Assembly: GCA_002786025.1 (NCBI GenBank)
Contig: NHNW01000027.1
Location: 1-64,000 of the forward strand
Source: Zasmidium citrigriseum
Lineage: Eukaryota > Ascomycota > Dothideomycetes > Mycosphaerellales > Mycosphaerellaceae
Direction of reading: 5' to 3'
Length of the DNA: 64,000 bases
The position numbers and the translations under genes are program-made. Position 1 is the first letter of the stretch. Every line of letters starts with the position of its first letter. Below the pieces are notes generated by a model. That model worked only from the letters and a program-made list of their open reading frames with translations, did no database searches and had not been told where the DNA came from. Shown in pieces: positions 1 through 9,754 of this stretch.

Positions 1-790
1 GCGTAAATAATAATACCCTAGAACTCTAACTTATAGTAGGCGTCGATATACTAGCTCTAGTTATTACCTAGTAGGATAACTACTCTATAGTATTATCTAG
101 CCTTTCTATACCTTACTACGATACTATCTAGGTTTAACTCCTTAAGAATACTCTATATACGATTCTAGCCTATAATATTAAACTCTCGCCGTATTAAGGG
201 GTATAAGAACCTACGGCTCCAATTCTTAATATATCTATAGTTTAGTTACTCCTATAGTATACGCTAAGTCTCTATATTATATACCTCGTATCCTATAGTA
301 GTAATACGCTTATATAGGCCTATCTCTTATCGTAGTCGCGCGATCCTCTACGGACTAATTCGAATACTATTAATCTCTAACTCCTAACTTATCTCTTTAT
401 TAGTTATTCGAATAACGGCGAAGGCGAAATAGATACGCTCTCGTAACTAGTTAGAATCTTCGAAGTTAGGTTATTAGCTAGTCTTAGATATATTCTAGTT
501 AATAAGATACCGCTAAAGGGTACGTACGCTCGTCTATAGACTACGTTTATCTAGGCCGTAGACGATAACTAGATATAGGGTACCTCGATAGACTTAGTTA
601 GTAATCTAGTCTTAATAAGACTCGATATCTTTTACCTAGAATAGTATTCGTAATAGTTATATAGAGGAAAGGACAGAAAATACGATACTCGAGGATAGGA
701 TGTCTAGCGGTATAGGCTATTTTTAGCCCTTTATTAGTAATAACGATAGTAGCGAGAGTAATAGAGTATATATAGATAGTATAGGGAATA
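1..790. repeat. RIP-degraded repeat, probable transposon relic
   Basis: This block is very rich in TA, TAG and CTA and has almost no CpA or TpG. Counting by eye, the first 780 bases hold two CA and one TG dinucleotide, while CG is common. That is the end state of repeat-induced point mutation, which turns CpA into TpA on both strands. Normal composition returns near 795. On the minus strand, one frame running from about 419 down to 180 is interrupted only by TAG/TAA codons and reads RITNKEIS, stop, ELEINSIRIS, which suggests a helix-turn-helix. A second frame near 345-315 reads VRRGSRDYDKR. The element family cannot be decided. It probably continues beyond the left edge. Confidence 0.85.
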
Positions 791-1024
791 AATAAGACCT
801 TGGAAACGACCGATTTAATGGGTTCTGCACGAGTGAGGTGGTATAGAAGGGAAATTAGAGGTCTAAGAGGTATAAAGAAGGAAGCGGGGAAAGTCATGTG
901 GCTGGTTGGTAGATACGGCAAACCGTCGAAAGCACGGCCCCGCGCCTGGATCCACTCGCCACATGCGGCCAACGTCAACAAACTTTGGGAAGGAAAGTGA
1001 GATGAACAGAACAAAAACATCCAC

Positions 1025-2014
1025 TCAGGACTGTCGAACTATTGACTGGATAAGGGCATCCAATTCTTCCAGCGACAACTCCTTCAAACCCAGCTCAGCG
1101 TTGGCCGTACGGCCAGTGAAGTCTCCTCCATATCCACCCCCATGGAGGCCCAGTCTGACGAAACCTGGGAGCCAGCTCAAGATATCTCCAGGATCACTCT
1201 CGAAGGCTTTCCAAGACCGCCGCTCCATCTCGGACGTCTCCTTCCGATCGATCGTCCAATCATCTGCGCCGACATGCTTCTGAACCAGCGATATGAACTC
1301 GTTCTGAGTGAAGGCTCCTCCATGGATCAAGATAGACTTGTTACTCGTCTCTTCTGGTCTTTGGAGCACAGCAACCACTGCTTTGCCGACAAGAGAGACT
1401 GGTGTCATACTCACAGGGACGTCGCCGCCATTGAAGACCATGGCATGCCGATCTCTTGGTCTGAGATCAGGAAGAGGGCCTCCCACAACGGCTTCCACAA
1501 GGATGCTGGTCGATATGGTGGTGTAGCTGAAAGTCGATCTTGACTTTTCTGCTTCCTCTTGCAAGTAGGTCTTGATATCGAACCTTTCTTTGTATGCTGG
1601 TAGCCCGGCGATCTTCGGATTCGTTATGTCACAACCGAACTCGGACTGCGAGCGATCGTCAATCTTGTACGAATCCACAGCAGGCTGTGGCCGAGAAAAG
1701 GCGACTTGCAGACATACTGGGATAAAGCGCTTGACCCCCGCTTCAACGGCAGCATCGATCATCTCGAACTGGCTTTTGATCGCTCTCACGCCCACAGTCG
1801 AGATCACGGCGTCCTGTCCGTGGAGTGCTTCGACCAGCGAGCGTCGATCCGAGAAATCGACGCGAACGACTTTCACATGGCCTGGAAGATTGGTCTTGCT
1901 CTCTTTACGGGCGAGCACCGTAACCTCGAGATCACTGGCGAGTAACGCCTCAAGAATGGCACTGCCAATGAAGCCAGAGGCTCCTATATGGGCGACTTTC
2001 TTGATCTCGGACAT
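1025..2014 (-). CDS. NmrA/isoflavone-reductase-like NAD(P)-binding protein
   Basis: The N-terminus has a Rossmann GxxGxxG motif (HIGASGFIGSA, about residues 10-20). It is followed by the NmrA/isoflavone-reductase landmarks VIST, AAVEAGVKRFIP and SEFGCD. A 72-nt intron (1646-1717, GTATGT...GCAG, phase 0) splits RFIP from SEFG. It contains no stop, so reading straight through adds 24 false residues. The exons are 2014-1718 and 1645-1025, giving about 305 aa. The family comprises cytosolic NAD(P)H-dependent reductases and redox sensors; the substrate cannot be told from sequence. It belongs to the same subfamily as the gene at 58957, which keeps the RFIPSEFGSD sequence uninterrupted. Confidence 0.85.
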   Translation of the reverse strand: MSEIKKVAHIGASGFIGSAILEALLASDLEVTVLARKESKTNLPGHVKVVRVDFSDRRSLVEALHGQDAVISTVGVRAIKSQFEMIDAAVEAGVKRFIPVCLQVAFSRPQPAVDSYKIDDRSQSEFGCDITNPKIAGLPAYKERFDIKTYLQEEAEKSRSTFSYTTISTSILVEAVVGGPLPDLRPRDRHAMVFNGGDVPVSMTPVSLVGKAVVAVLQRPEETSNKSILIHGGAFTQNEFISLVQKHVGADDWTIDRKETSEMERRSWKAFESDPGDILSWLPGFVRLGLHGGGYGGDFTGRTANAELGLKELSLEELDALIQSIVRQS

Positions 2015-2584
2015 CCTGATTTGACCTTGGCGAGTACCGAATCTTTCTTACGGCTGACAATCATGTTCATTGTGAGCTTTAATATATTGACATACGACAT
2101 GGCAAACCTCGAGAAATCGCCGGCGCATGGCTGAATGGAGATTGGAAATCAGGCCTTGGTCGTCCCCTCAGCTTGCTGGGTTCGTCGAATCCTGCCGCGC
2201 GCGAGGATTCCTCAGCCTGACCTTTGCATTCCTCCCGCCGACCCGAGATGCGTCTGCACTTCCTCTTTGAGCCATAGCTCCGCTCACATGTACGCAGAAC
2301 AATCTGTCGTGAACACTCACGGATCAACCGTTCGGCAGTTTGACTCGAAACAGGGAACCCGTCACTTTCAATGGTCTCTTTGTCAACAGGACTTGCGCAC
2401 ATGTCTTCGCTGGCTCACATGGACTCCACGAGCTGAGAGATATCTCAGAAAAGTAAGGGTACAGAGAAGACGAATTGATAAGCAGCTTTCTATTCAACGC
2501 TACAATCTCACTGACAAGCGAACGAGCTAAAACACCCACGCCGAGCACAGTCGCATGCCTCTCATCTTTGGTTGCGAGATGGAA
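2015..2584. other. Intergenic: upstream region of the NmrA-like gene and 3' region of the SDR
   Basis: Two minus-strand genes flank this stretch. Short open frames exist on both strands but none has a family motif, signal peptide or convincing splice structure. It should hold the promoter of the 1025-2014 gene. Confidence 0.5.
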
Positions 2585-3339
2585 TCAGAACTTGACATAT
2601 CCCTTGTCCTTCACGAACGTGGCATGCCATGGCACATTCTCCTTTTGATTGGCCAAGCTGAGGTAGAAATCTGCATGTGCGCCGCCATCGAGTTCGAAGC
2701 CCTTCAACCTGCCGTCGGCATGTCGTTCGTCGGCATAGTGGAACCTGAAAGGGTGTCAGTAGAGATTCCGATATGTCCAGGCTGGTGGATTGAGGCTACA
2801 TACCGATATCCCTGTTCGGAGTACAAAGCACTTGCAGTCCCAATCCAATACGCAGAGGCAGCCTTTCCCATGCCGGCATTCAGCATGAGCGGCATCGGAA
2901 TGATAGCCACATTGGTGATATTGCCAGTGTATATGAACGTCTTCTTGCTTTCTTTCGGGAGACTCTCCCACGCCTTCACAGCCTCCTGCGCCGCGACATA
3001 AGGACTGACGGTGTTGACCATCAAATCCTTGACAACATCCTTGTCCGGAATCGAAAGGACAGACTTCTCATCCGGGGGCTTCGTGAGTGATCCTGCGTTG
3101 TAGATGACGACGTTTGGTGATGCGTGGAATTCTTTCTTGACGGCGTCGAAGAGTGGTGGGATTGAGTCTGGGTTGGTGAAGTCTGCTTTTAGGGAGAGGA
3201 AGCCGTTCTCGTTTAACGGTCCGGAGCCGCTGCGAGAGGCGACGGCGACTTTGAAGCCATTGCTGGCGAATTTGGAGGAGACGGAGGCTCCTATGCGAGG
3301 GCCAGCACCAAGGATGAGGACTACTTGGTTGGTAGCCAT
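2585..3339 (-). CDS. Atypical short-chain dehydrogenase/reductase-like protein
   Basis: Exons are 3339-2804 and 2744-2585, separated by a 59-nt intron (GTATGT...TTTCAG). The spliced protein is about 231 aa. The start MATNQVV is placed directly before the cofactor-binding strand VLILGAGPRIGASV (GxGxxxG). The downstream NAG motif (VIYNAG) and the Rossmann order are preserved. Where classical SDRs carry Ser and YxxxK, this protein reads TGNITN and NAGMGKAA, so the catalytic Tyr is missing although a Lys remains. Exon 2 encodes the C-terminus ending in DKGYVKF. It may be a divergent SDR without classical activity or with a shifted proton relay. An upstream in-frame ATG at 3480 is less likely because it adds an unrelated extension. 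Confidence 0.8.
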
Positions 3340-3870
3340 GGCGAGTCTCGTTGATAAGGAACTGTGCCTTGGGGCTGTAAAATGATCGAGTCTGGAGATG
3401 ACTGCAGCGACATTAAGAAGTGAAAGCTTCGTATTTCTACAACGCACACCATGACCGCATCTCCGAAGAGCTTGATTCATGCGGCCACGACCAAAGTCGA
3501 CATGTTTGTCATCCTGCTTCGTCGTCTGGAGGATTTCACCGCGCGCGAGGATTCAGATCTGCAGATCGGGGGCAGCTTGGCTAGCTCGTGACGTTGGCTA
3601 TCAATGAATGTTGGCTTCGTCATGCAGGTCATGCCACAAAGTACTGATCGGATTCGAGAGTAGTCGGCCATCGATCGACGTTCCCAGTCGATGTTTGCAT
3701 ATCTGCATATCTCCGTATCAAGCCGCGACACCTGGTCGTCTGTTGTTCTATACTAAATCTATGGACTCACGGTAACGTGCCGTTCAGATCCACTACCATC
3801 TGGGTCCTCGCACCTTCATTGCTTCATTGTGCCAACAGCATCAAGCCACCATCAACAAACTGCTTTGATC
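3340..3870. other. Intergenic, no gene seen
   Basis: The stretch lies upstream of the SDR-like gene and downstream of the Pho88-like gene, both on the minus strand. The open frames here are short and featureless. Confidence 0.5.
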
Positions 3871-4540
3871 TTAACTTGCGTGGCCTTTGTCTTTCCTCTG
3901 CGCGCCAGCTTGACCACTGTCCTTCGGAGTGGATGATTCAGGCACGAAGGACTTCAAGAAACCAACAAGCCCAGGCTTGACTTCCCACGGCCTCTTCAGG
4001 TCTCCTACCGCTCGCTGCCCAAACACATGGATCCTCACCAAATTGCTCTCCAGCATGCCTTTCAGTGGCAGCACCGATTGAATGATCAACGGATTTGGAA
4101 GTCCAAAATACAAGTGCATGATAGCCACCATCCCCAGGCTGATTAGGTGCGACTTGAACATCGAGGTCCATTGTTGGAGATCATATTCGTAGACGGTGAC
4201 TTTAGATGGCTCCTTTCCAGGTTGTGTCTCGGTATTGTTTGCTTGGACGATGGATGTATCTTCTCCGCTGTTAGCTTACCGCCTGATCGAGTAGTCGAGA
4301 TACGTACCTTTCTTCCTAACGATCTGCCATCTTGTGAAGATATTGACTGCCAGAACCACAAGATTGCTGAAAATGTATAGGACGCGAGCTCTGTTGAGGA
4401 CGCTGGGATCTTTGAACGGGATTTGAGTGCTTGCAATAAAGGCACCCAGAACGATGACCAGGCTCAGTCTTCCGCATTGAGCGTCAGTACAAGTGAGAAT
4501 AACGCACTGAGGCTAGCGGGACATACAATTGCGAGTTCAT
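3871..4540 (-). CDS. Pho88/SND3-family ER membrane protein (divergent paralogue)
   Basis: Three exons (4540-4527, 4468-4308, 4259-3871) with introns of 58 and 48 nt give a 187-aa protein starting MNSQLLSLVIV. The last exon carries the family signature: a membrane segment followed by LPNPLIIQSVLPLKGMLESN, then LVRIHVFG and GDLKRPW. The middle exon has IPFKDPSVLNRARVLY, matching the IPFDDP region of Pho88. Pho88/SND3 is an ER membrane protein of SRP-independent targeting that was first described in phosphate uptake. The N-terminal half is diverged (MNSQL rather than an MNPQ-type start, and different loop residues), and the gene sits among accessory oxidoreductases, so it is probably a second copy and not the housekeeping one. 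Confidence 0.85.
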
Positions 4541-4914
4541 GTTGCTTTTCGGTATGGAATGATGGCGGTAGTCAGTCTAGGTGAAGCAGTCGATGACGGG
4601 AAAGTCGAAGCGTCTTAGGGTGTAGTTTGGTAAACTTATTGGCAGCGTACGGTTTGAGAACGATCATTTGGATTCGTCTCGCACTGACTTTGATTCATAA
4701 TCGATTTGATTAGATCGGCGCGCCGGCATGCGCGTCAGTGCTTGAGTTGGATTTGGCCTTCCTGCGACTGCATCAAGGTCAATCCTTCCGCGCGGCAGGA
4801 GTGAAAGGTGGGCAAAGCCTGACATCCGCTCTCGGTTGTGCCATGGTCGCCTTATCTTCGAATGGTACTTTCTTGCTCTTAATTCTTTCCAAGCTCTTCG
4901 CTCATCGATCCACC

Positions 4915-5919
4915 ATGCGTACCGCCGTTCTAGGACCCGCTGGGTCACTAGGCTCGCACGTCACTCTCGAACTCCTGAACCGCGGTCATGAAGTTGTCGG
5001 AATTTCCATCTCCCCAGAAAAGCTCGGAAAGCACGAGAGATATCACCCAAGACCTGTTGACCTCAACGCTGGAAGCATTGAGCAGTTGGTCGACATGTTC
5101 AGCGGGGTTGATGTCGTGATGAATGCTTACAACCCCCGAACAAATATCTACAGTCAATACCGCCATCCAGACATCAGATCTTGAGTTTAGACTGAGTTGA
5201 CATATGATGCAGGAAACTTACTCGAAGCCACCCGCCGTATCATCAAGGCCATCAAACTCCTGACCCAAGAAGGGCAACGTCCATACCTGATCATGATCGG
5301 TGGCACAGGGTCACTGGAGTTACCAGGCCGACCACTCGCAACGCCTCTCGACGACCGCTCTTGGTGGCTCTGCTTGCGAAACAGCCTAGCAGATTCGGCA
5401 GCAGCGACTGCGTACATGGTCGAGCGAATGGGCTCAATGGGACCGGTGGCCGAGAGCTTCCAGGCGTACAGGAATGCGCGCCTTGCTACAAGAGCTGACA
5501 GAAGCACGGCCTCGCCAGCAGACCTGGAAGCGGTCAAACAAGTGGAAGATGGTATTCTGCGTGGCCAGGATCCAGTCCCGGAACTACCTTTAGCGGGTCG
5601 GGCGGCTTTCATGATGTTCGAGGGCAACACATCTTTTCGGTGGTCCTTTCTGTCTCCGCCTGCGAAGTTCAGACCGGGCATACGGACAGGCACCTACGAA
5701 GTCTGGATCAATGAGCTGCCAATGTTGCCAAAGAATCCGGCGATGACAATGCCTATGGATCGGAGGAAGATCGAACAGAGTCTGCTTGGCATTCCTATTG
5801 CAGATCTTGCGATAGCAATTGCAGACGAAGCGGAGAAGCAAGAGAAAGTCTCGCAGCATTGGAGTGCGGTTGGCGATCTGGTGGACGATGTACCTAGGGA
5901 GAGTGGCGTCAGACTTTAG
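4915..5919 (+). CDS. NAD(P)-binding Rossmann protein (NmrA / NAD(P)H-binding type)
   Basis: The protein starts MRTAVLGPAGSLGSHV in a good context (CACCATG), which puts the dinucleotide-binding loop at residues 7-14. Next come NRGHEVVGI and a DVVMNAYNPRTNIY segment, typical of the atypical-SDR NAD(P)H-binding family. The frame closes soon after 5152. A 60-nt intron with a weak donor (5153 GTCAAT ... 5212 GCAG, with a CTGAG-type branch site) joins it to NLLEATRRIIKAIK, giving about 314 aa. The C-terminal part shows IMIGGTGSL and an AMTMPMDRRKIEQSL region. The donor is unusual and should be confirmed. Substrate unknown. Confidence 0.75.
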
Positions 5920-6378
5920 ATCAAAGGCTCATCGGACTTACGTGTGTGGAGCGTTCCGATGGATCGGATTCAGATGATTGTAGTCTTTTCTTCTTGCGAG
6001 ATCTTCCTTGACGTGGTGTATGCTGTGCGACCGAAGTCGCAAGTCCTGAGCGGTCAGGATAGAATCGGTAACCCTGAATCCAAAGTCGGCCAATCAAACT
6101 TGCAAGCTTCGGATTTGCTCCACTCAAGTGAATCCAAACGGAACGAAGGATGCCGCGCGCGATCCTTCGAGACCATGTCGAGCTCGACGTCATGCTCTTC
6201 TTCCAGGCTTGGGATGGAATGCCGCCGGAGCAGATGATGACATTGTAGTCACCGATCAGAGCCCGGCATGCTCCACTGCCACGAGGAACCATTGCGATTT
6301 TGTCTGTTCCCTAACCCCATGTAGTCAATTTGCGAGCTGAAGCGTGTATTTTGATGGGCGTAGCATATCAGTGCCTCG
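5920..6378. other. Convergent intergenic region
   Basis: This lies tail-to-tail between the Rossmann gene (+) and the Zn2Cys6 regulator (-). No coding signal is visible. It presumably holds both 3' UTRs. Confidence 0.5.
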
Positions 6379-8136
6379 CTAGACAAGCAGAACCAGCTCC
6401 CCTTGATTTTGGAAGCAGGAAGCCAGGTCAAAGCTTGCACTTTCAATCGTGCCTCTCTGTTGCCATACATCTTCCATAATTTGAAGCCCCTTTCGTACCA
6501 TTCGAAATACACTATATGGTTTTAGATCGTTGACCAGCTTCCGAAGCCGCGTCTCTTCTGAAGATTGAGCAAGGCAACCGGCGACACAGAATGGCCAGAT
6601 CACGGTTCGGAGCAGTGCCGATGGCGTCAACTGGTATGATAATAAGTCGAGGATCTGGTTGACGTGGTATTGCACTTCGGTGTTGGCGGGCTGCCAGCCA
6701 GATACCACGATGAACAGATAGAGCAGTGCGGCGTGGGTCCATATCTGGGTCACGATGTTGTGTTGGTCGGTGATCGAGTTGGAATCGCGGACAAACACCT
6801 CGGGGAGATGTTGCTCTTCGGGTGTCGTTCTCGGCAAATGTGTAGGTAGCTGTTTGAGAAAAGATTGTAGAGACTCTTTGATGGTCTTGACACGCTGCAC
6901 GAGTTCCATGACGTTCAGTGTGCCAGCTTTCTTGCACCTTTGCTTCCATGCATCAAGCATGGAAACCTCGCCAATGCGAAATAGCACCCGGCTCTGACAC
7001 CCAGTCACGGACTCTAGGTCAAGGCCGTGTTCATGATGACCGTCGCTGAGTAGCTCTTGATGATACTTGTAGAGTCTCGGAGGTCCTTCAGAGACTGTAC
7101 TAGCGATAATATCATCGTACACCAACAAAGCCGAGGAGAATAGGAAAGCAGCTTGTTCAGCTGTCGGAAAGGTCCTCGAATCGCTGCTCCACGATGGCGG
7201 TCTCAGAGCGTTCACGATAGTCGCGAACCTGGAGCGTGAATGTGGTTCTTGAAGGGCTCCAACGTCGTTGATGAGCTGCTGGAAAAGTGCAACAGCGGCA
7301 TCTAGGTGGCTTTGACAGTTCTCGAAACTCAAAGCCGCAATCTCAAAACGCTGAAGCTGCATGATGCCGGTCAAGATCCGGACAGCGCCAGACAGGTGCT
7401 CCATGACGCTCGAGCTGTTGATGACTGAGATGGCTCGCTTCAAGACTCCAAATGCGTCTCTCGCCTGTTCCACAGATGTTTGCCATTCAGAATCGTCGTG
7501 AGCGTTTCCCTGAGCCAGGCGGAAGAAGTACGAACTTTGGCATAGGGCGACTTGCTTTAGCATTGGGCTGCTCGTGATCATCTCCAGAATCCATGCTTTG
7601 CCGCCGGTCGTAACAGGATCGGGCCGGTAGAAGGGGAATAGGAATGGAAAGAGATTGTCGAGATAGAACATGAGGAGGATGGCATCTGATTGTCCCATCG
7701 ACATTGGATTACTGGAACTGTGTCCAAGGATTGGACATTGGCTTGGGACAACCGGATCTGTAGTGGTCTGCTCGGGTTGTGATGCTGTGTTATGATCAAC
7801 ATGAGACGCACTTGCTTGTTTGATGCTCCCCTGGTCAGCCTGGCGGTTGTGTGAGGAGTCATTGCTAAAGAACTCGGCGCCAGAGCGGCTATCTCCAGCG
7901 GCATGGAGTCGCCGGCGGTGGGCGTTCATCCTGACTTCGCGTTTGAGCGTCCGCGCCATCTCTTCCTGTTTAAGGCCTCCGTCCATCCACTGCGGTCTCT
8001 CGGAGCCATAATGGCAGGTGATCAAGAGTGCTGCACAAGTATTACAAACGGGGTGTGGGCCATGGCAGCGTTTCCGTCGGGCTCGACAGCTCCAGCAGCC
8101 ACTCGAGCCTTTCATGTTGATGTGTAGTGAATGCAT
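6379..8136 (-). CDS. Zn2Cys6 transcription factor
   Basis: The intronless frame encodes 585 aa. A binuclear zinc cluster lies at residues 14-41 with spacing C-x2-C-x6-C-x6-C-x2-C-x6-C (CWSC ... CHGPHPVCNTC). A basic linker follows (LKQEEMARTLKREVRM), then a long alpha-helical region with the features of the fungal-specific transcription factor domain (LMFYLDNLFPFLFPFY; AALLYLFIVVSGWQP). It is expected to be a nuclear DNA-binding regulator. Either of two close start codons (residues 1 or 8) would keep the cluster. It is divergently placed from sos7 with 239 bp between the starts. The nearest likely targets are the neighbouring oxidoreductase genes, which is inference. Confidence 0.9.
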   Translation of the reverse strand: MHSLHINMKGSSGCWSCRARRKRCHGPHPVCNTCAALLITCHYGSERPQWMDGGLKQEEMARTLKREVRMNAHRRRLHAAGDSRSGAEFFSNDSSHNRQADQGSIKQASASHVDHNTASQPEQTTTDPVVPSQCPILGHSSSNPMSMGQSDAILLMFYLDNLFPFLFPFYRPDPVTTGGKAWILEMITSSPMLKQVALCQSSYFFRLAQGNAHDDSEWQTSVEQARDAFGVLKRAISVINSSSVMEHLSGAVRILTGIMQLQRFEIAALSFENCQSHLDAAVALFQQLINDVGALQEPHSRSRFATIVNALRPPSWSSDSRTFPTAEQAAFLFSSALLVYDDIIASTVSEGPPRLYKYHQELLSDGHHEHGLDLESVTGCQSRVLFRIGEVSMLDAWKQRCKKAGTLNVMELVQRVKTIKESLQSFLKQLPTHLPRTTPEEQHLPEVFVRDSNSITDQHNIVTQIWTHAALLYLFIVVSGWQPANTEVQYHVNQILDLLSYQLTPSALLRTVIWPFCVAGCLAQSSEETRLRKLVNDLKPYSVFRMVRKGLQIMEDVWQQRGTIESASFDLASCFQNQGELVLLV

Positions 8137-8375
8137 GTGTCATACGGTGTGACCTGAGATACGTCTGGAGTGAAGAAGTGAAGAAGGGGCGATGGTTGCT
8201 GACAGACGCCATCCCGCTTACATGAGTAGTTGCGCAACGCTCGGACCATGTCGGTGAATGAAACCCCGCGTAAACAAATCAACAACTCGTTGCTATCCAG
8301 ACTTCCTCCAACTCGCACACGCCCTCGCAAAGACCAGCATCGAAGCCGACCAATTCAAGCCCGTGGAACCTGGAA

Positions 8376-9247
8376 ATGGATCCTCAGGCGGCCCTGTCGC
8401 GTTTGCAAGAACCCGCACTGCACGACTTATCCATCCTGAGCCTCTCAGAGCCGATCCTCAACGTCGCATCGCAGAACACGCGCTCGCCCTCTAAACGCTA
8501 CTCCAATGCCGACAAAGTCAGCCAGACCCCAGCCTCACTCGCCGCCGATCTCGCGCACTACCAGGAGCTCTTCTCGAAACTCCGATTTTCCTACGTCGAA
8601 CAAGTCACAAAGGAGCGTTTCCTGCGCGCTGTGACTGCTGAGCAGCCTGAGTTCGTGACAGCAGCAGAGAATGCAGAACTGGAGGAGAGGCTGCGAGGAG
8701 ACAAGGCGGCCCTGAAACAGAAGAAGCAGGAAGTCAGAGAGATCATCAGTGCGCTGGAAGAGCAGGGCCGCCAGCTTGCAAGACGTGCGGAAATCAATGC
8801 GGTTCATATGGATTATGCTGACAACATGCAGGATATGAGCAGATTCAGCTTCAGACATCGCAGCTTGACGCCTTGCCCGCCGAGATCAGCTACCTTGAAA
8901 CGTCGATCGAATCACTTCGACAACGCCAGGAACCTCAAGCATCGGATCCCGAGATGGGCATGCCACTGCAACCTACACGCGACTTGCTGAACGAGCGAGA
9001 GCGGGAGCTAAGAAACGTAGAGATGGAGATCGAGAAACTACAAGCCGCTTTGCCTGCCAAGAAAGCGGAAGTGCAGAGATTACAGGACGAGCTGGCACCG
9101 ATCCAGATGCGCAAGATCAAGGCAGTCGAGGAAGCACAAGAGGCAAAGAAGAGGAGAGAACACGGTGGCATGGCGGACGAGCTGGAAGAAGAGGGCCGAT
9201 GGTTGCGAGGCGTTGAAGGCAGCTTGAAGGCCATGTTGGAGGTGTAA
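8376..9247 (+). CDS. sos7: Kinetochore protein Sos7 (coiled-coil)
   Basis: The first exon contains the Sos7 signature around residues 55-75, HYQELFSKLRFSYVEQVTKE, followed by RFLRAV and long heptad-rich helices. A 47-nt intron (8785 GTGCGG ... 8831 GCAG, branch GCTGAC, phase 1) restores the frame as RQLARRYEQIQLQTSQLDALP, which continues the coiled coil. The total is 274 aa, a usual size for the family. Sos7 binds the Spc7/KNL1 scaffold of the outer kinetochore (the Kre28/Zwint-like partner). Without the intron the gene would be read as two overlapping fragments. The GTGCGG donor is non-consensus but gives an exact fit. Confidence 0.85.
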
Positions 9248-9754
9248 TACGTTACACCTTACCATTGACGATGCGACGCTGACACTGTACAATACGACAT
9301 TGAGATACCCCTTGAAGAATCAGACTCGACCATTATCAGACCCATGCATGAGTTTGCTCTATTCAAAAGCACGCCGCCAAGCGAACGCGATCGCCTGCTC
9401 TAAGCTCTGCCGGCCATTCTCGATCTTGCAACCTCACGTCTCGATCTTTTCAATAATGGAACGTTACGGTGCCATTTGGACAGCGCTGGATGATGCATTG
9501 TTCGGACTTGAAATGCTGACCTTTGAGCAACGCGGTCGCGAGCTTCTCCGCAGTTTCTACGCGAACCACTTGGCTCCAATGATGCCGATGATGCTGGGGC
9601 AGACTTGAAGCTCCACCTGCTATAGCTGAGAAAGCCGTCTGGGCGGCATTTGAGCAATCTCTCCTGCATTCAGCCGATTGAGTCAGGAAGAACAAACACC
9701 TGCTCGAATCTCCAGGAACTGTTCCTTTCGAACAGGCCGGTTGATCTCACAAAA
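9248..9754. other. Intergenic, presumed promoter of the SDR at 9755
   Basis: Open frames of about 100 codons occur on both strands but are compositionally random and lack motifs. Confidence 0.5.
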
